From Candidatus Altimarinota bacterium (GTDB lineage Bacteria > Patescibacteriota > Gracilibacteria > BD1-5 > UBA6164), in assembly GCA_943356435.1 (NCBI GenBank), contig CALREY010000013.1:1-42812 (forward strand): a stretch of DNA of 42,812 nucleotides, given 5' to 3'. The notes under the pieces were generated by a model that saw only the letters and a program-made list of their open reading frames with translations, was not told the DNA's origin and did not search any database. Within the stretch, counting starts at the first letter, position 1. Each line of letters begins with the position of its first letter. The position numbers were made by a program, and so were the translations under genes. Shown one piece after another: positions 10,324 to 20,258 of the stretch.

Positions 10324-13300
10324 ATGAAAAAAATAGATTCTGTTTATTTAGATAATTTGAAATATGATAAAAATTTAGAAAAATGATTTTTTGCATTTTT
10401 CTTGGCTAGATTTAGATTTCTTTTTCTAGTTATAGTTATAATTTTTATAGCATGAATAATATCACTTAGACAATTACCATTAGAATCAACTCCAGAAGTA
10501 AATATATGAATATGATTAGTTTCTGTTGTCTTACCATGAGCAAGTCCAGAAACAATGGAGGATTTGATTACAAAAAAATTAGAAAAAGAAATAAGTAAAA
10601 TAAAAGATGTAGATACAATTACTAGTTCGTCTAGAAATTCTTCATCATCTATCACTGTTCAATTCAAATCATCTGCTAATATCAGTGATGCTATTAGAGA
10701 GTTGAAAGATAAAGTAGATTTAGTAAAATCAAAATTTCCATCTGATACAAAAGAACCATTCGTAAAAGAATTATCTTTTTCTGATTCACCTATATGGACA
10801 TTTGCCTTATCTGGTGATTATTCATCGTTAGAATTGTATAAATATTCTAAAAAAGTTCAGGATGAATTGGAAAAAAATTCACTAATATCTGAAGTAACTA
10901 TTTCAGGATGAGAAGAATCAGAATTTTTAGTAAATATTGATCCCAAAAAATTAGAAAATTATTGATTAAGTCTTAGTCAAGTAAATACTGCTATAAATTC
11001 TTACAATTTCACATTTCCAATATGAGAATATGATGTGGGAAATTTTACTCATTCTATTAATATTGATGAGAGATTTTATGATATTTCTAAGTTGTGAGAT
11101 ATAGTTGTAACTAAACTATGAGATTCTTGAATAATCTATTTAAAAGATGTATGAACAGTGAAAGAAGTAGGGAAGAAAAAAACATCTATTTCTAGATTAT
11201 CAAATAAATGAAGTACAGCTGAAAATGCTGTTACTCTATGAGTAGTAAAAAAAAGATGAGGTTCAATAGTTAATTTAGTAGATGAATGAACTATAGCATT
11301 AGATGCACTGAAATCATCAGGAGTATTACCAGCTGATTTAAAAATTACTACTATCATAGATGAGTCAGAAAGAATCAAATTGGACTTAACTCACTTAACT
11401 AGAGATTGATTAATAACTGTTTTACTAGTATTTGTTACATTGTTTTTAATTATATGAATTAAAGAAGCACTTGTAGCTTGAATATCAGCACCATTAGTAT
11501 TTTTGATTACATTTGTAGTTATGAATATTACTGGTCAAACATTCAATTTCTTATCTATGTTTGCATTAATTTTATCACTTTGATTATTAGTAGACGATGC
11601 TATAGTAGTTATATCAGCTATAAATCAGTATAAAAGAACAGGTAAATTTACTACATTTGAATCTGCATTATTAGTTCTTAGAGATTATAAAAAAGTACTT
11701 ATTTCTACTACTCTTACAGTAGTATGGATATTTTCGGCTATGTTATTCATGACTGGTATCATGTGAAAATTTATATTTTCTATACCTTTTATTATAACAG
11801 TTACTCTACTTGCATCACTAGTTGTAGCACTTACTATAAATCCTGCACTAGCAGTATATTTAGATAGAAAAAATGCTGCATTATGAGAACATAAAGTATG
11901 ATTTTTTGATAAATGATTTATTAGTTTAGAACCACTTGAATTATTTTATGAAAAAACTCTTAGAAAATTTATAGGTAATAAAAAAACATCAAAGAAATTT
12001 CTAATTTTTACATTATTATTATTTTTCTCTAGTTTGTTTTTACCTATTTCTGGTATATTAAAAAGTGATTTCTTTCCTAGGACTGATTCAGATACAATCT
12101 TTATAAATATAGAAGCTGAACCTGGGACAAAATTGTGAATTACTAGTGATATAAGCAAAAAAGTAGAAACATTAATAAGTAAAGAAAAAGAAGTATCTAA
12201 TTTTACAGTAAATATTTGATGATTAGCAGCATCTTGAAATTCAGGATGATGAAGCGATAATTCTCCTAATTATGCTAGTTTGACTATTAATTTATTGAAA
12301 AAAGAATATGGTAGAAAAGAGAGTTCTATAAGTATAGCTGATAGACTTAGGGAATCAGTAAAAAATATTGACGAAGCCAAAGTTACAATCATAGAAGAAG
12401 CAGGATGACCTCCTACTGGAGCTGATTTTGAATTACAAATTGCTTGAGAAAATTTCGATAAATTGGATAGTATTTCAAAAAAAGTAAAATCAGAATTGGC
12501 AACTATACCATGAGTTATTAATATTCAATCATCTAGAAAACCACTACCATTAGAATTCAAATTAAACTTTGATTCTAGTAAATTGGAAGTGAATTCATTA
12601 ACTCTTCCACAAGTTTCATTATTTATTAAAAATGCTATAGATTGAACTGAAGCAACAAAAATATATATGTGAACTAATGAGTTATTAGTAAAAACTAGAT
12701 ATGATTTAGATTATACTGATACTCTAGATAAAATAAAAGATTTGAAACTAAAAAATAACAAATGACAATATGTTTATTTGAGAGATTTAGTATCAATTGA
12801 TTTAGAAAAAACAGTTTTTGCTATCCAAAGAATAGATCAAAAAAGAGTAGTAACTATATCAGCATCAGCAGATAAATCAACGACTTGAGCTCAAATAAAA
12901 GCAGTTTTTGACGAAAAAATGAAGAATTATAAATTGGCAAATGGATATGAATTTATCACTTGATGAGCAAATGAAGAAAATCAAAAATCAGTACAAAGCT
13001 TGCTTGTTGCTATGTTGTTTTGATTGATGTTTATAGTTTGAACACTTGTAATATTGTTTGATTCTTATAAACAATCAGTTATGGTATTAGTTACTATTCC
13101 ATTGAGTTTAATTTGAGTTTTCTATTGATTAACTCTTTTCTGACAACCTCTATCTTTTCCATGACTTATATGATTGGTTGCATTATTTTGAATAGTTATT
13201 AGAAACTGAATCATATTATTTGATAAAATAAATCAAAATATTTGAGAATGAATAGATTTTGTAGAAAGTATAATTGATGCATGAAAAACTAGACTAGAAC

Positions 13301-13470
13301 CAGTATTTTTAACTAGTGTATGTACTGTATTATGAATGGTACCATTAACACTGAGTAATCCTACTTGGACATCTCTATGATTGTCTATTATATTCTGATT
13401 ATCAGTGTCTACTATATTTACTCTAGTAGTATTACCGATATTGTATTTTATGTTTGTTAAAAGAAACTAA
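10324..13470 (+). CDS. RND-family transporter (AcrB/HAE1-like)
   Basis: A 1048-residue resistance-nodulation-division permease of standard length. The N-terminal helix is followed by RQLPLESTPEVNIGIG and the porter-domain start LPGASPETMEDLITKKLE. TM4 carries the proton-relay pair in GLLVDDAIVVIS (Asp424, Asp425). The second half repeats the plan, with FLPISGILKSDFFPRTDSDT and a C-terminal membrane block (IPLSLIGVFYGL, GLIGLVALFGIVIRNGIILFD). Many membrane glycines are UGA codons. It is translated with the upstream adaptor as one operon. The substrate is unknown; the missing TolC partner suggests export to or removal from the outer face of a single membrane. Confidence 0.93.
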
Positions 13471-13498
13471 AAAAATGTGATTTTAATCACATTTTTTT
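13471..13498. terminator. bidirectional terminator
   Basis: Stem AAAAATGTGATT, turn TT, stem AATCACATTTTT with A/T tracts on both sides. It lies between the convergent RND gene and the minus-strand repeat protein, whose stop codon overlaps its right edge. Confidence 0.85.
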
Positions 13499-14204
13499 AG
13501 TTCCAAATATTGCTTCCTACATAAGAATAATGTCAATAATCAATTTCTTCTCATATTTCATCATCTATAACTAATTCATTCATTTTTATTTCTATTCATA
13601 GCTCTGTTAATATTGCATTCATTTTTTTCTGACTTATTTTTCAGTCTTCTACTAATAATTTTCAAAGAGGTTTTTTTCTATTTTTTTGTTGTTCCAAATA
13701 ATATCATATTTGTTCATATTTAATAATTCATATATGAGCTAAGTATTCTCATAATCTTCTTATTCATAGTGCTTCTAATGCTTCATTAAGTAGTTCAAAA
13801 GTAAGTTCTTCTTCTTTAGTATTATACAGTGTTTTTTCTTCTATAAGTATTTCTCATAGACTTCTTTTGTTTTTTTCTTGTTTTTGAATAGCTAATGCTT
13901 CATTTAGTATTTCTTTTGTGATATATCATTTTAAAACTAAATAATTTCATAATTTCATTGCTCATGAATTAACCCCTATATTTATATATTCGTTAAGAGT
14001 TATTTTATTTTCATTATAAAGTCTTGCCATGTATTTTTTTACATCACTTAGTGTTTCTAGACTTCTTGATTTATCGTAGTCTAAAAGATTTTTTGAAAAT
14101 AATATTGAAATTATTTTTTCCTTTATTTTTGCTGATAATTCATCTTCTACATTAGTAGATCTTGGAGTATGTTTTAAAGTATCATATCTTAATTTATCGT
14201 TCAT
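13497..14204 (-). CDS. protein with MshEN/GspE-N-like helical repeats
   Basis: A 235-residue soluble protein. After an N-terminal helical part it repeats a ~50-residue unit: LGNYLVLKGYITKEILNEAL..Q with SLGEILIEE, then LGEYLAHIGIIKYEQIGYYLEQQ with PLGKLLVEDGKISQKKMNAIL. The pattern LGxxLxxxGxI...L..AL..Q...LGxxLxxxG matches the N-terminal domain of GspE/PilB ATPases (MshEN), some of which bind c-di-GMP. No ATPase domain is attached here, so this would be a stand-alone version, possibly regulating the type IV pilus-like system hinted at by the pseudopilins at 38-41 kb. Assignment rests on pattern only. Confidence 0.72.
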
Positions 14205-14302
14205 AATTATTTATAGATAATTAAATTTATATTAATAATTTTATTATATATTTAATAATTAGTCAATTATCTGTTGATTTTACACTAATTTAAACTAAAT
14301 AA

Positions 14303-14333
14303 TTGACAAAATGACTTAAAAATCTAATATAAT
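14303..14333 (+). promoter_or_regulatory. putative promoter
   Basis: TTGACA (14303-14308) with TATAAT (14328-14333), spacer 19 bp; TAATAT at 14325 offers a 16-bp alternative. It precedes the ATG at 14359. Confidence 0.4.
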
Positions 14334-14358
14334 CTAACCTTAAATTTAATAAATATAT

Positions 14359-15450
14359 ATGTTTTTAGATTGATGAAATAGTAAATATGTATCTTGAAAA
14401 GAGAGATTTAACCAAGAATTAGGAATAGAACAAATAGAAGCCGAAATAGTTTCTGATACTAGACAATGAATTATTGATACATTGACACAACATACGTTAG
14501 CAACTGATCATAGAAAAAATCTACCTTTTAATTTGGATAATTTGAGGTCTAGGGAATGATTATTGTATGATTTAAAGGATAAAAATAATTTATTATATGA
14601 ATGAAAAAATTGGGCAGTAAGTACTACTATCTGACCTTATGGAAATCATCATATAATGTTAATATATACATGAATATCTCAAGAAATATCTCATCTATGA
14701 CAAATACCTGAATATGAAATGTCTGAATATTATCAAATCATGTGACAATTATTAAACTGATTGGAAAAATCATATAAAGCAAGTATAGAATGATGAAATC
14801 TAAATTTGTATTATTGATTAAATAGCTCAATTGTGCCATGATGAGGTAAAAGTCAATCAGTTTTTAGACCTCATACACACATAGTTTTTATAGATACTCA
14901 TGAAAAACATGAGGAATTTCACAAAATAGAAAAATTACCAATATTCGATTGAGAAAATTCAAATAAATGAATGTTAGCATTAAATAATCAAAATCTATCT
15001 ATGATAAAAGATTTTGAGAAGAATTTTTTGGATATAAATATTTTAAAATACACACAATCATTAATAGTAACTGATGATGAATATTATTCTATAGATATCC
15101 CATTACCTTGAAAATTAGGTGATATAGAGACAATTAAAATATTTGAAAAAATGCATAACGAATGAAGAGAGTTTTTGGAAGCAATAGTTAGAAAAGACAG
15201 TAATCTAGTAAGTAATGAAACTTTTAATGCATTATGAAATGATACTGATAAAATAGGATTTAGTATTTGATTTTATGAATTTGAATGAGTATCACACCTG
15301 AGATTTAGATTTTCTTTCAAAAATCCTTGAGAAAATGCATGAATGTTAGAAGCTATGTGACATGCTATAAATAGAGATGAAAAACTAGGAAGTATACTAC
15401 CTGATATGTCAGAGATAAGAAAAAATGTAACTAGAATATTGTGAAATTAA
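14359..15450 (+). CDS. hypothetical protein, distant GalT/HIT-like
   Basis: A 363-residue soluble protein. Residues ~90-120 (NWAVSTTIGPYGNHHIMLIY) and the later RPHTHIVFIDTHEKHEEFH resemble the two halves of the galactose-1-phosphate uridylyltransferase/HIT fold: a nucleotide-binding strand with a His pair and an HxH catalytic-type motif. The canonical HPHPQ or HxHxH triad is not intact, and overall similarity is weak, so the function is left open. It stands alone between a TTGACA/TATAAT promoter and its own terminator. It contains over 20 UGA codons and reads open throughout only with UGA=Gly. Confidence 0.6.
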
Positions 15451-15451
15451 C

Positions 15452-15478
15452 AAAAACAAGCATAATAGCTTGTTTTTT
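15452..15478 (+). terminator. rho-independent terminator
   Basis: Stem AAAAACAAGC, loop ATAATA, stem GCTTGTTTTT followed by more T. It begins right after the stop at 15450. Confidence 0.9.
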
Positions 15479-15534
15479 GCTTATATAAATTTTTTATGTT
15501 AAAATTAATTTATTATATTTTAATTTTAAAAAAC

Positions 15535-16275
15535 ATGTTTGATATATTGTTTGCACGTACGTTTGCAATTGTTTGAGTTATGCTTTTGATTACTGCTTAT
15601 TCATCATATATGAATAAAAAAGTAGATGCTAAATCTGGTTGGGGAACTATTATTATGACTTTTGTATTATTGTTTGCTGTTATGATTTTTTCTAATAGTT
15701 TTCCTTTAAATTTAGTATTAGTTTGATTATTTTCAGCTGTTATCTGATGGATGATAGCACCATGAATCAGACAAATGTGAGATAATTATAAAGCAAAAAA
15801 ATTTTTAAAAGAAAAAGGAATAACTCTTAAAAAATGAGAAAGTCTTACAGATGAACAATCTGTAGAATTAGTTGCTTATTTAGAAGCTAATAAATCAGAT
15901 GAACAATGGAATAGAATAGTTTCACAAGCTATGTTTTCTACTGCATTAGCTGTATTTGCAACTGCTAGTTTGGTATTTGTTAGTGATATAGATTTTAGTT
16001 TTATGTGAATGTTTTTATTCATATCACTTTTGATACTTATTATCATGTGATTATTAAATATTTTTATATTTAAATCTAGAATATTTTCACTAGTTAAAGC
16101 ATATTTTTGAGTACTAATTTTTACTGGTTATTTGATTTATGATTTCAATACTCTAGAAAAAATGGCATGAGATGAATCATGGGGAACAGCTGTAAATATT
16201 GCAGTAAATATTTATTTAGACATAATTAATCTATTTTTATATTTATTAGAAATACTTGGAGGAGGTGATAATTAA
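15535..16275 (+). CDS. Bax inhibitor-1/YccA-family membrane protein
   Basis: A 246-residue membrane protein with about seven hydrophobic segments. The C-terminal part, TGYLIYDFNTLEKMAGDESWGTA followed by NIYLDIINLFLYLLEIL, is the family hallmark (YDTQ-like aspartate plus LYLDIINLFLYLL). A soluble insert of ~50 residues (NYKAKKFLKEKGITLKKGESLTDEQ...) interrupts the membrane segments after the third, unusual for the family. BI-1 proteins are pH-sensitive calcium leak channels in known cases; the role in CPR bacteria is unknown. The HopA1-like gene follows after 11 bp. Confidence 0.85.
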
Positions 16276-16286
16276 TATAAATTATT

Positions 16287-17222
16287 ATGAATACTATAAA
16301 TAAAACTACATCACCTGTTAATAATATAAACGAGTCAACTTCTTACTCTATTTGAGCTGAAGTTGATTCTATTTTGTGATTAAATAATTGAGAAAATGTA
16401 TTAGATAAGTATAAAAATAATTCAAATATAATATTAGCAAAAAAAGAATTTTGAGCACTACTAAATAACTCAGCTAAAGAAAATTTAAAACAATGAGTTA
16501 AAAGTATAATATTAGATTTATTAACAAATAGACCAGAATTTAGCAAAACGAAATTGGAGAAAAAAGATGATAATTTTTTGATAGATTTAAAAAATAAAAC
16601 AGAAGCTCAATCTAATTGGTATAGTTCTACTAGAGATAAATTAGCACTAGAAGTAGATAATATAAACTATCTAAATACAGAATCTAATCCTGCTTGGTTT
16701 TCTATAAAACAAAAAAATGAATCAAATAAAAAACTAACTAACTATAAATTATATCTCACTATTCCTGTAAATGAATATAGTTTTATACAGCATTTACTGG
16801 ATTTATCAAATGATTTGCATATATTATGCAATAATACAAATGATAATATAAGTTTAAAAGTGGCAAATAATTTGTTATGATTTCTTACTCATAGTGATTC
16901 ACTAGTTATACATTTCAAAAATAAGGAAAACAAAGAAAATATAGAAGATATACTTAATAAGTGGATGGATTTGTATTTTATAGATGAAGAATTTCGTAAT
17001 CTATGAAGAACCAAGTTTGCAGCTGATTCATCTGATTCTAGTTTTTCTGAAATTATTTCTGATAATATTTCAGACTGGTTTATGAAACATTATTGAAAAT
17101 ATGATGATAAAGTATTGATAGATTTAGCTATCAAATATGCTATAGAAGCATGACAAAAAGCACCAAAAATAAATGGGGAAAGTATTGAAAAACTATCCCT
17201 ATCCTGAATCCTTTCCCTTTAA
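16287..17222 (+). CDS. HopA1/SpvC-lyase-like protein (tentative)
   Basis: A 311-residue protein. From ~residue 145 it resembles the HopA1 family (effector and lanthipeptide-lyase-like domain): KLYLTIPVNEYSFIQHLLDL, then ISLKVANNLL with SDSLVIHFKNKENKE, then a FAADSSDSSFSEII segment matching the family SFG region, and a final helix ending AIEAGQKAPKING. The N-terminal half is helical and Asn/Lys-rich. The next gene is kinase-like, and a kinase beside a HopA1 domain is the arrangement of class V lanthipeptide and related systems. The last nine or so codons lie inside a GC-rich inverted repeat, so the C-terminus seems to have been rewritten by that element. Similarity is by eye. Confidence 0.55.
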
Positions 17223-17241
17223 CAAAAGGGCAAGGGGCTAC
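17193..17241. repeat. GC-rich inverted repeat invading a gene end
   Basis: CCTTTCCCTTT and AAAAGGGCAAGG form an imperfect hairpin in a strongly AT-rich setting. It resembles the palindromes at 30893 and 33768. The left arm encodes the last residues of the HopA1-like protein and includes its UAA stop. Confidence 0.5.
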
Positions 17242-17264
17242 AAATTAATTAATAATAAATAATT

Positions 17265-17897
17265 ATGATTTGAAAATGATTTATGTACACTGTTTCTGAT
17301 AAAGATGACTGAACAGTGGAAAAAAAACCTAGAGCAGCATGAAATACTTCTGCAATAAATGAAATAAACTCATATAATTTGCATAAAAAGTATTTGTGAA
17401 TTATTGTTCCTGAAACTGAGATATATAAATGAAATAGAGATAATTTTTCTGTACATCAAGAAAAAGTAGAATGAACTCCAGTAGATTTATCAGTAGATTT
17501 CAATAAAACAGAAATAATGAATTTATTGAATTCTGGTGCAAATATGCAACAAAATCATAGAGTATTATTTGATGTATTTTGAATGCAATGAATGATAAGA
17601 TTATTTAATCATTATTTTGCAAATACACCAATTAAAAATATGTCAGATTTGCTACTACCTGTAAATGCTAAGTATCTGAGAATAATACATAATCTACCTG
17701 AAAATGTATTATCTGAAATGAATAATGATATAGAGTGAAGTCCTTTTATCGCTCATAATATATTAAAAGACGATAAATGAGAAATACATTTCATAGATAC
17801 TGATAATAGACCACTTGACCCACTTCATCCATTGAATCTAGTATGAAACTGGATAACACAAAAGGCATTAAATGATTTAAAAAACAAAAAAGATTAA
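17265..17897 (+). CDS. kinase-like phosphotransferase
   Basis: A 210-residue protein with minimal protein-kinase/APH-fold landmarks. A glycine loop at the very start (IGKGFMYTV, glycines from UGA) is followed by KKPR with Lys20 or Lys21 as the ATP-binding lysine. The C-terminal lobe has HNILKDDKGEIHFIDTDNRP, an HxxN catalytic-loop remnant (His164, Asn165) and the metal-binding Asp178. HQEKVEG fits the hinge. The lobes are shorter than usual and the catalytic Asp of HxD is missing (His-Asn-Ile). It lies 42 bp after the HopA1-like gene and may modify the same substrate. A degenerate or pseudokinase role is possible. Confidence 0.65.
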
Positions 17898-17925
17898 TCC
17901 AACTTAGTTGATTAATCTTTTTTTT
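17886..17925. terminator. bidirectional terminator
   Basis: A-run, stem GATTAATC, ten-base loop, stem GATTAATC and a T-run. It serves the kinase-like gene on the plus strand and the VF530 operon on the minus strand. Confidence 0.85.
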
Positions 17926-17928
17926 AAA

Positions 17929-18189
17929 CTAAAAATCTTTTCACCATTTTTCTTCATCCATTTTTTCTAGTCTAGTTCTGACATATAGTCATTCTATTTG
18001 TTCACGAGCCCAAAGAGTTTTTCTTAAAAATTTCAGACTAGATTGTATACTAGGATTATTTTTGAAACAATTAATTCTAACTAGTTCACTCAATTCTTCG
18101 AAACCATATACTTCAACTAAATATTCCATTATTTTAGCTAAACTTACTCAGTGTAATATATCATTTGCTTTTTTGCTATATGTTGTCAT
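17929..18189 (-). CDS. VF530-family DNA-binding protein (DUF2132)
   Basis: An 86-residue protein matching the VF530 family closely: [32 protein letters not shown], then [26 protein letters not shown]. The family LHGxTLxxIL...YGWxxL and [17 protein letters not shown] blocks are almost fully kept. The structure of the Vibrio member suggested DNA binding; the biological role is unknown. Start ATG at 18189 with no Shine-Dalgarno. It lies 10 bp after the small gene at 18200-18463 in the same direction, and shares a terminator with the convergent kinase-like gene. Confidence 0.9.
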
Positions 18190-18199
18190 TATTTTTTTA

Positions 18200-18463
18200 T
18201 TAAGCTGTAACTTCTTTTTCTAACACTATTTCTTGTTCATTTATTCAAAGAATTTTTTCTACTTGTTCATTAGAATAATTAGCTATTTCATTAAAATCTA
18301 TAAAAAAATGTTTATTTTTTCATAATATTCCTACCAAAACATCAATAGCACTAAATGCAGTTCATTCCACTAATTCTAAAACTTCTTTTGAAATAGTTTT
18401 TGTCCCATCTGATAACACAACTGTAAGAGGAATATTTTCCTTAACTGTTAATTTATCTGTCAT
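18200..18463 (-). CDS. small hypothetical protein
   Basis: An 87-residue acidic soluble protein, read through two UGA glycines. It begins MTDKLTVKENIPLTVVLSDG and ends EIVLEKEVTA. The sequence pattern (short strands, then VEGTAFSAIDVLVGIL and a helix) gives no recognisable family. It is the first gene of a two-gene minus-strand unit with VF530, which suggests a shared process but does not identify it. Confidence 0.75.
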
Positions 18464-18533
18464 AGTTTTATATTTTTATTAAATAACTTCTAGATAATAT
18501 ATTTTATTGATTATATTGCAAGTGAGAGTTATT

Positions 18534-18568
18534 AAAAACCCCTTATCTTTTCAGATAAGAGGTTTTTT
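18534..18568. terminator. terminator of ilvC
   Basis: Stem AAAAACCCCTTATCT, loop TTTC, stem AGATAAGAGGTTTTTT with one mismatch. It lies 19 bp beyond the ilvC stop on the minus strand and has a T-run on either strand. Confidence 0.8.
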
Positions 18569-18586
18569 GTATTAGCAATTAGCCAA

Positions 18587-20074
18587 TTATGAGACAGAAA
18601 TATCCACACTAGGGCGGAGTTCTCCACATACAGCTATCGCATCATGTACAGGGTGTGCTAAAAAGCTCATAAACGGAGTAATATCTACTTCGTAATGATC
18701 AATAGCAACAAAAGCATCTCTAACAAGTGCCGATTCAAACAATGGTCCCCATTTACGAGTACCCAAACGAGCAGTAATAGAACAATTGTCCACCATATAG
18801 CCGACTCCACGAGCATGCATATATGGATTAAGTGAATCAACAGCTTCAATCACTGATTCGTTTACGATTTCAGACCAAGAGTGACCTTTTTCTTTCAATA
18901 GGTCAATTTGAGCCATCATCACACCAGTATAAATCCCTGCTGTGAAACCGAAAAATGGCACATTGCGTATATCTCTATCCGCTCTTACTTCTTTACCGAC
19001 TTGCCAAATTTCTGTTGTGTCGATACTTACCATTGGTTTCTTTTTGAGGCGTTCACCAGCCATGATTACACTTCGGATTTCATTACCAGATGACACTTCG
19101 TCATATATTTCACGAAGTACAGCCATTGTGGCATTGTAGGCCGCAGCGTAGGCATTTTCAAAATCAGTTCTCTGTTTTCCTTCAAATGATTCGTACAAAG
19201 CACGAATACCTCTTTTGGAAATGATACTTGAAATAGGACCAGTAATACTTTCAACCGATGATCTAAAAGCAGATTCTCCAGATACACCATTTGAAGTAAA
19301 TCTTTGATACAAAGTTTCACAGATAGCCCAAACACCACCTAGCAAGATGCCTCTCTCACCGAAGATATCACTCTTGTACTCTGATTCCATAGTGGTCACA
19401 AAGATATAAGGTGAACCAATAGCGATAGCCCAAGATAGGGCAATGTCAGTAGCTTTACCATCGATGTCTTGTTCAATAGCAATTGAGCTATTGATACCAG
19501 CACCGTTTACAGTTTTGCCTTGCAAATACAGCTGACGAACAGATGGCCCCATGCCTTTTGGACAAACAGCTATGACATTGATATCTTCACGCCAGTTTTT
19601 ACCGATTGATTGCATGTAACCTAGTAAAAAACCATGAGATAGTCCCAGTGTAGCACCTGGTTTCATATGGTCCATTATTTCTTGATAAAGCTCGGTTTGA
19701 GCAGCATCTGAAATGAGCAGAATTACCAAATCAGACTCTTTGACTACATCAAACATCTCACCGAGTGTGCCATCGACTACAGAGAAACCTTCATCTTCAG
19801 CCTTTTTCCAAGACGAAGAGCCTTCACGCAGACCAACTTTTACATTGATATTTGTACCTTCCAGTGAATCTCTCAGATTGTAAAACTGAGCAGGACCTTG
19901 TGAGCCCCAACCAATGCAACCGATTTGATTGATATTTCCAAACCCCTTTGTTAAAAGAGGGAATTTATCACGACCACCTTTCAATATTTGCTCGATGGAG
20001 TTTTCAGGCATATGAAGTAGTGATAGTTCATAAACTTCAGATGACAATATTGGTACATTTTTTTGATTACTCAT
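18587..20074 (-). CDS. ilvC: ketol-acid reductoisomerase, plant-type class II
   Basis: A 495-residue acetohydroxy-acid isomeroreductase (NADPH and Mg dependent, second step of Val/Ile/Leu synthesis). The Rossmann motif is IGCIGWGSQGPAQ. Knotted-domain blocks KSDIFGERGILLGG, SGNEIRSVIMAGERL and NESVIEAVDSLNPYMHARG carry the metal-binding acids, and it ends GELRPSVDISVS. This wording is that of the plant/chloroplast branch, also seen in some bacteria, not of E. coli IlvC. It has no in-frame UGA and uses GGN glycines and CGN arginines freely, unlike its neighbours. It is preceded by AGGG seven bases before the ATG. No other branched-chain gene is present. A transferred gene is the best explanation. 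Confidence 0.95.
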   Translation of the reverse strand: MSNQKNVPILSSEVYELSLLHMPENSIEQILKGGRDKFPLLTKGFGNINQIGCIGWGSQGPAQFYNLRDSLEGTNINVKVGLREGSSSWKKAEDEGFSVVDGTLGEMFDVVKESDLVILLISDAAQTELYQEIMDHMKPGATLGLSHGFLLGYMQSIGKNWREDINVIAVCPKGMGPSVRQLYLQGKTVNGAGINSSIAIEQDIDGKATDIALSWAIAIGSPYIFVTTMESEYKSDIFGERGILLGGVWAICETLYQRFTSNGVSGESAFRSSVESITGPISSIISKRGIRALYESFEGKQRTDFENAYAAAYNATMAVLREIYDEVSSGNEIRSVIMAGERLKKKPMVSIDTTEIWQVGKEVRADRDIRNVPFFGFTAGIYTGVMMAQIDLLKEKGHSWSEIVNESVIEAVDSLNPYMHARGVGYMVDNCSITARLGTRKWGPLFESALVRDAFVAIDHYEVDITPFMSFLAHPVHDAIAVCGELRPSVDISVS

Positions 20075-20254
20075 TATATTACCCTATGTTTTTGTTTGTG
20101 TTTTTGTTAATTTACATGAAAAAATGAGATTTAAATATCCTCCCAAATTTATCATGCACTATATATATGTAAAAATTGTTAAAAGTCAAGGTGAATGTGG
20201 AATTGTAGGGAATTTTGAGAAGTTATAAACATAAAAAAATATCCACTAGGGATA
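20075..20254. other. gene-free stretch upstream of ilvC
   Basis: This 180-bp stretch separates ilvC from the next minus-strand gene. It holds the ilvC leader, with AGGG near 20082-20085 (minus strand), and AT-rich sequence likely to contain the ilvC promoter. It also contains the terminator of the membrane gene. No open frame or further hairpin is evident. Confidence 0.5.
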
Positions 20255-20258
20255 TTAT
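20236..20258 (-). terminator. terminator of the 20255-21187 gene
   Basis: Stem AATATCC, loop ACTAG, stem GGATATT with an A-run on the plus strand, i.e. a U-run on the minus-strand transcript. The stem overlaps the stop codon. Confidence 0.65.
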
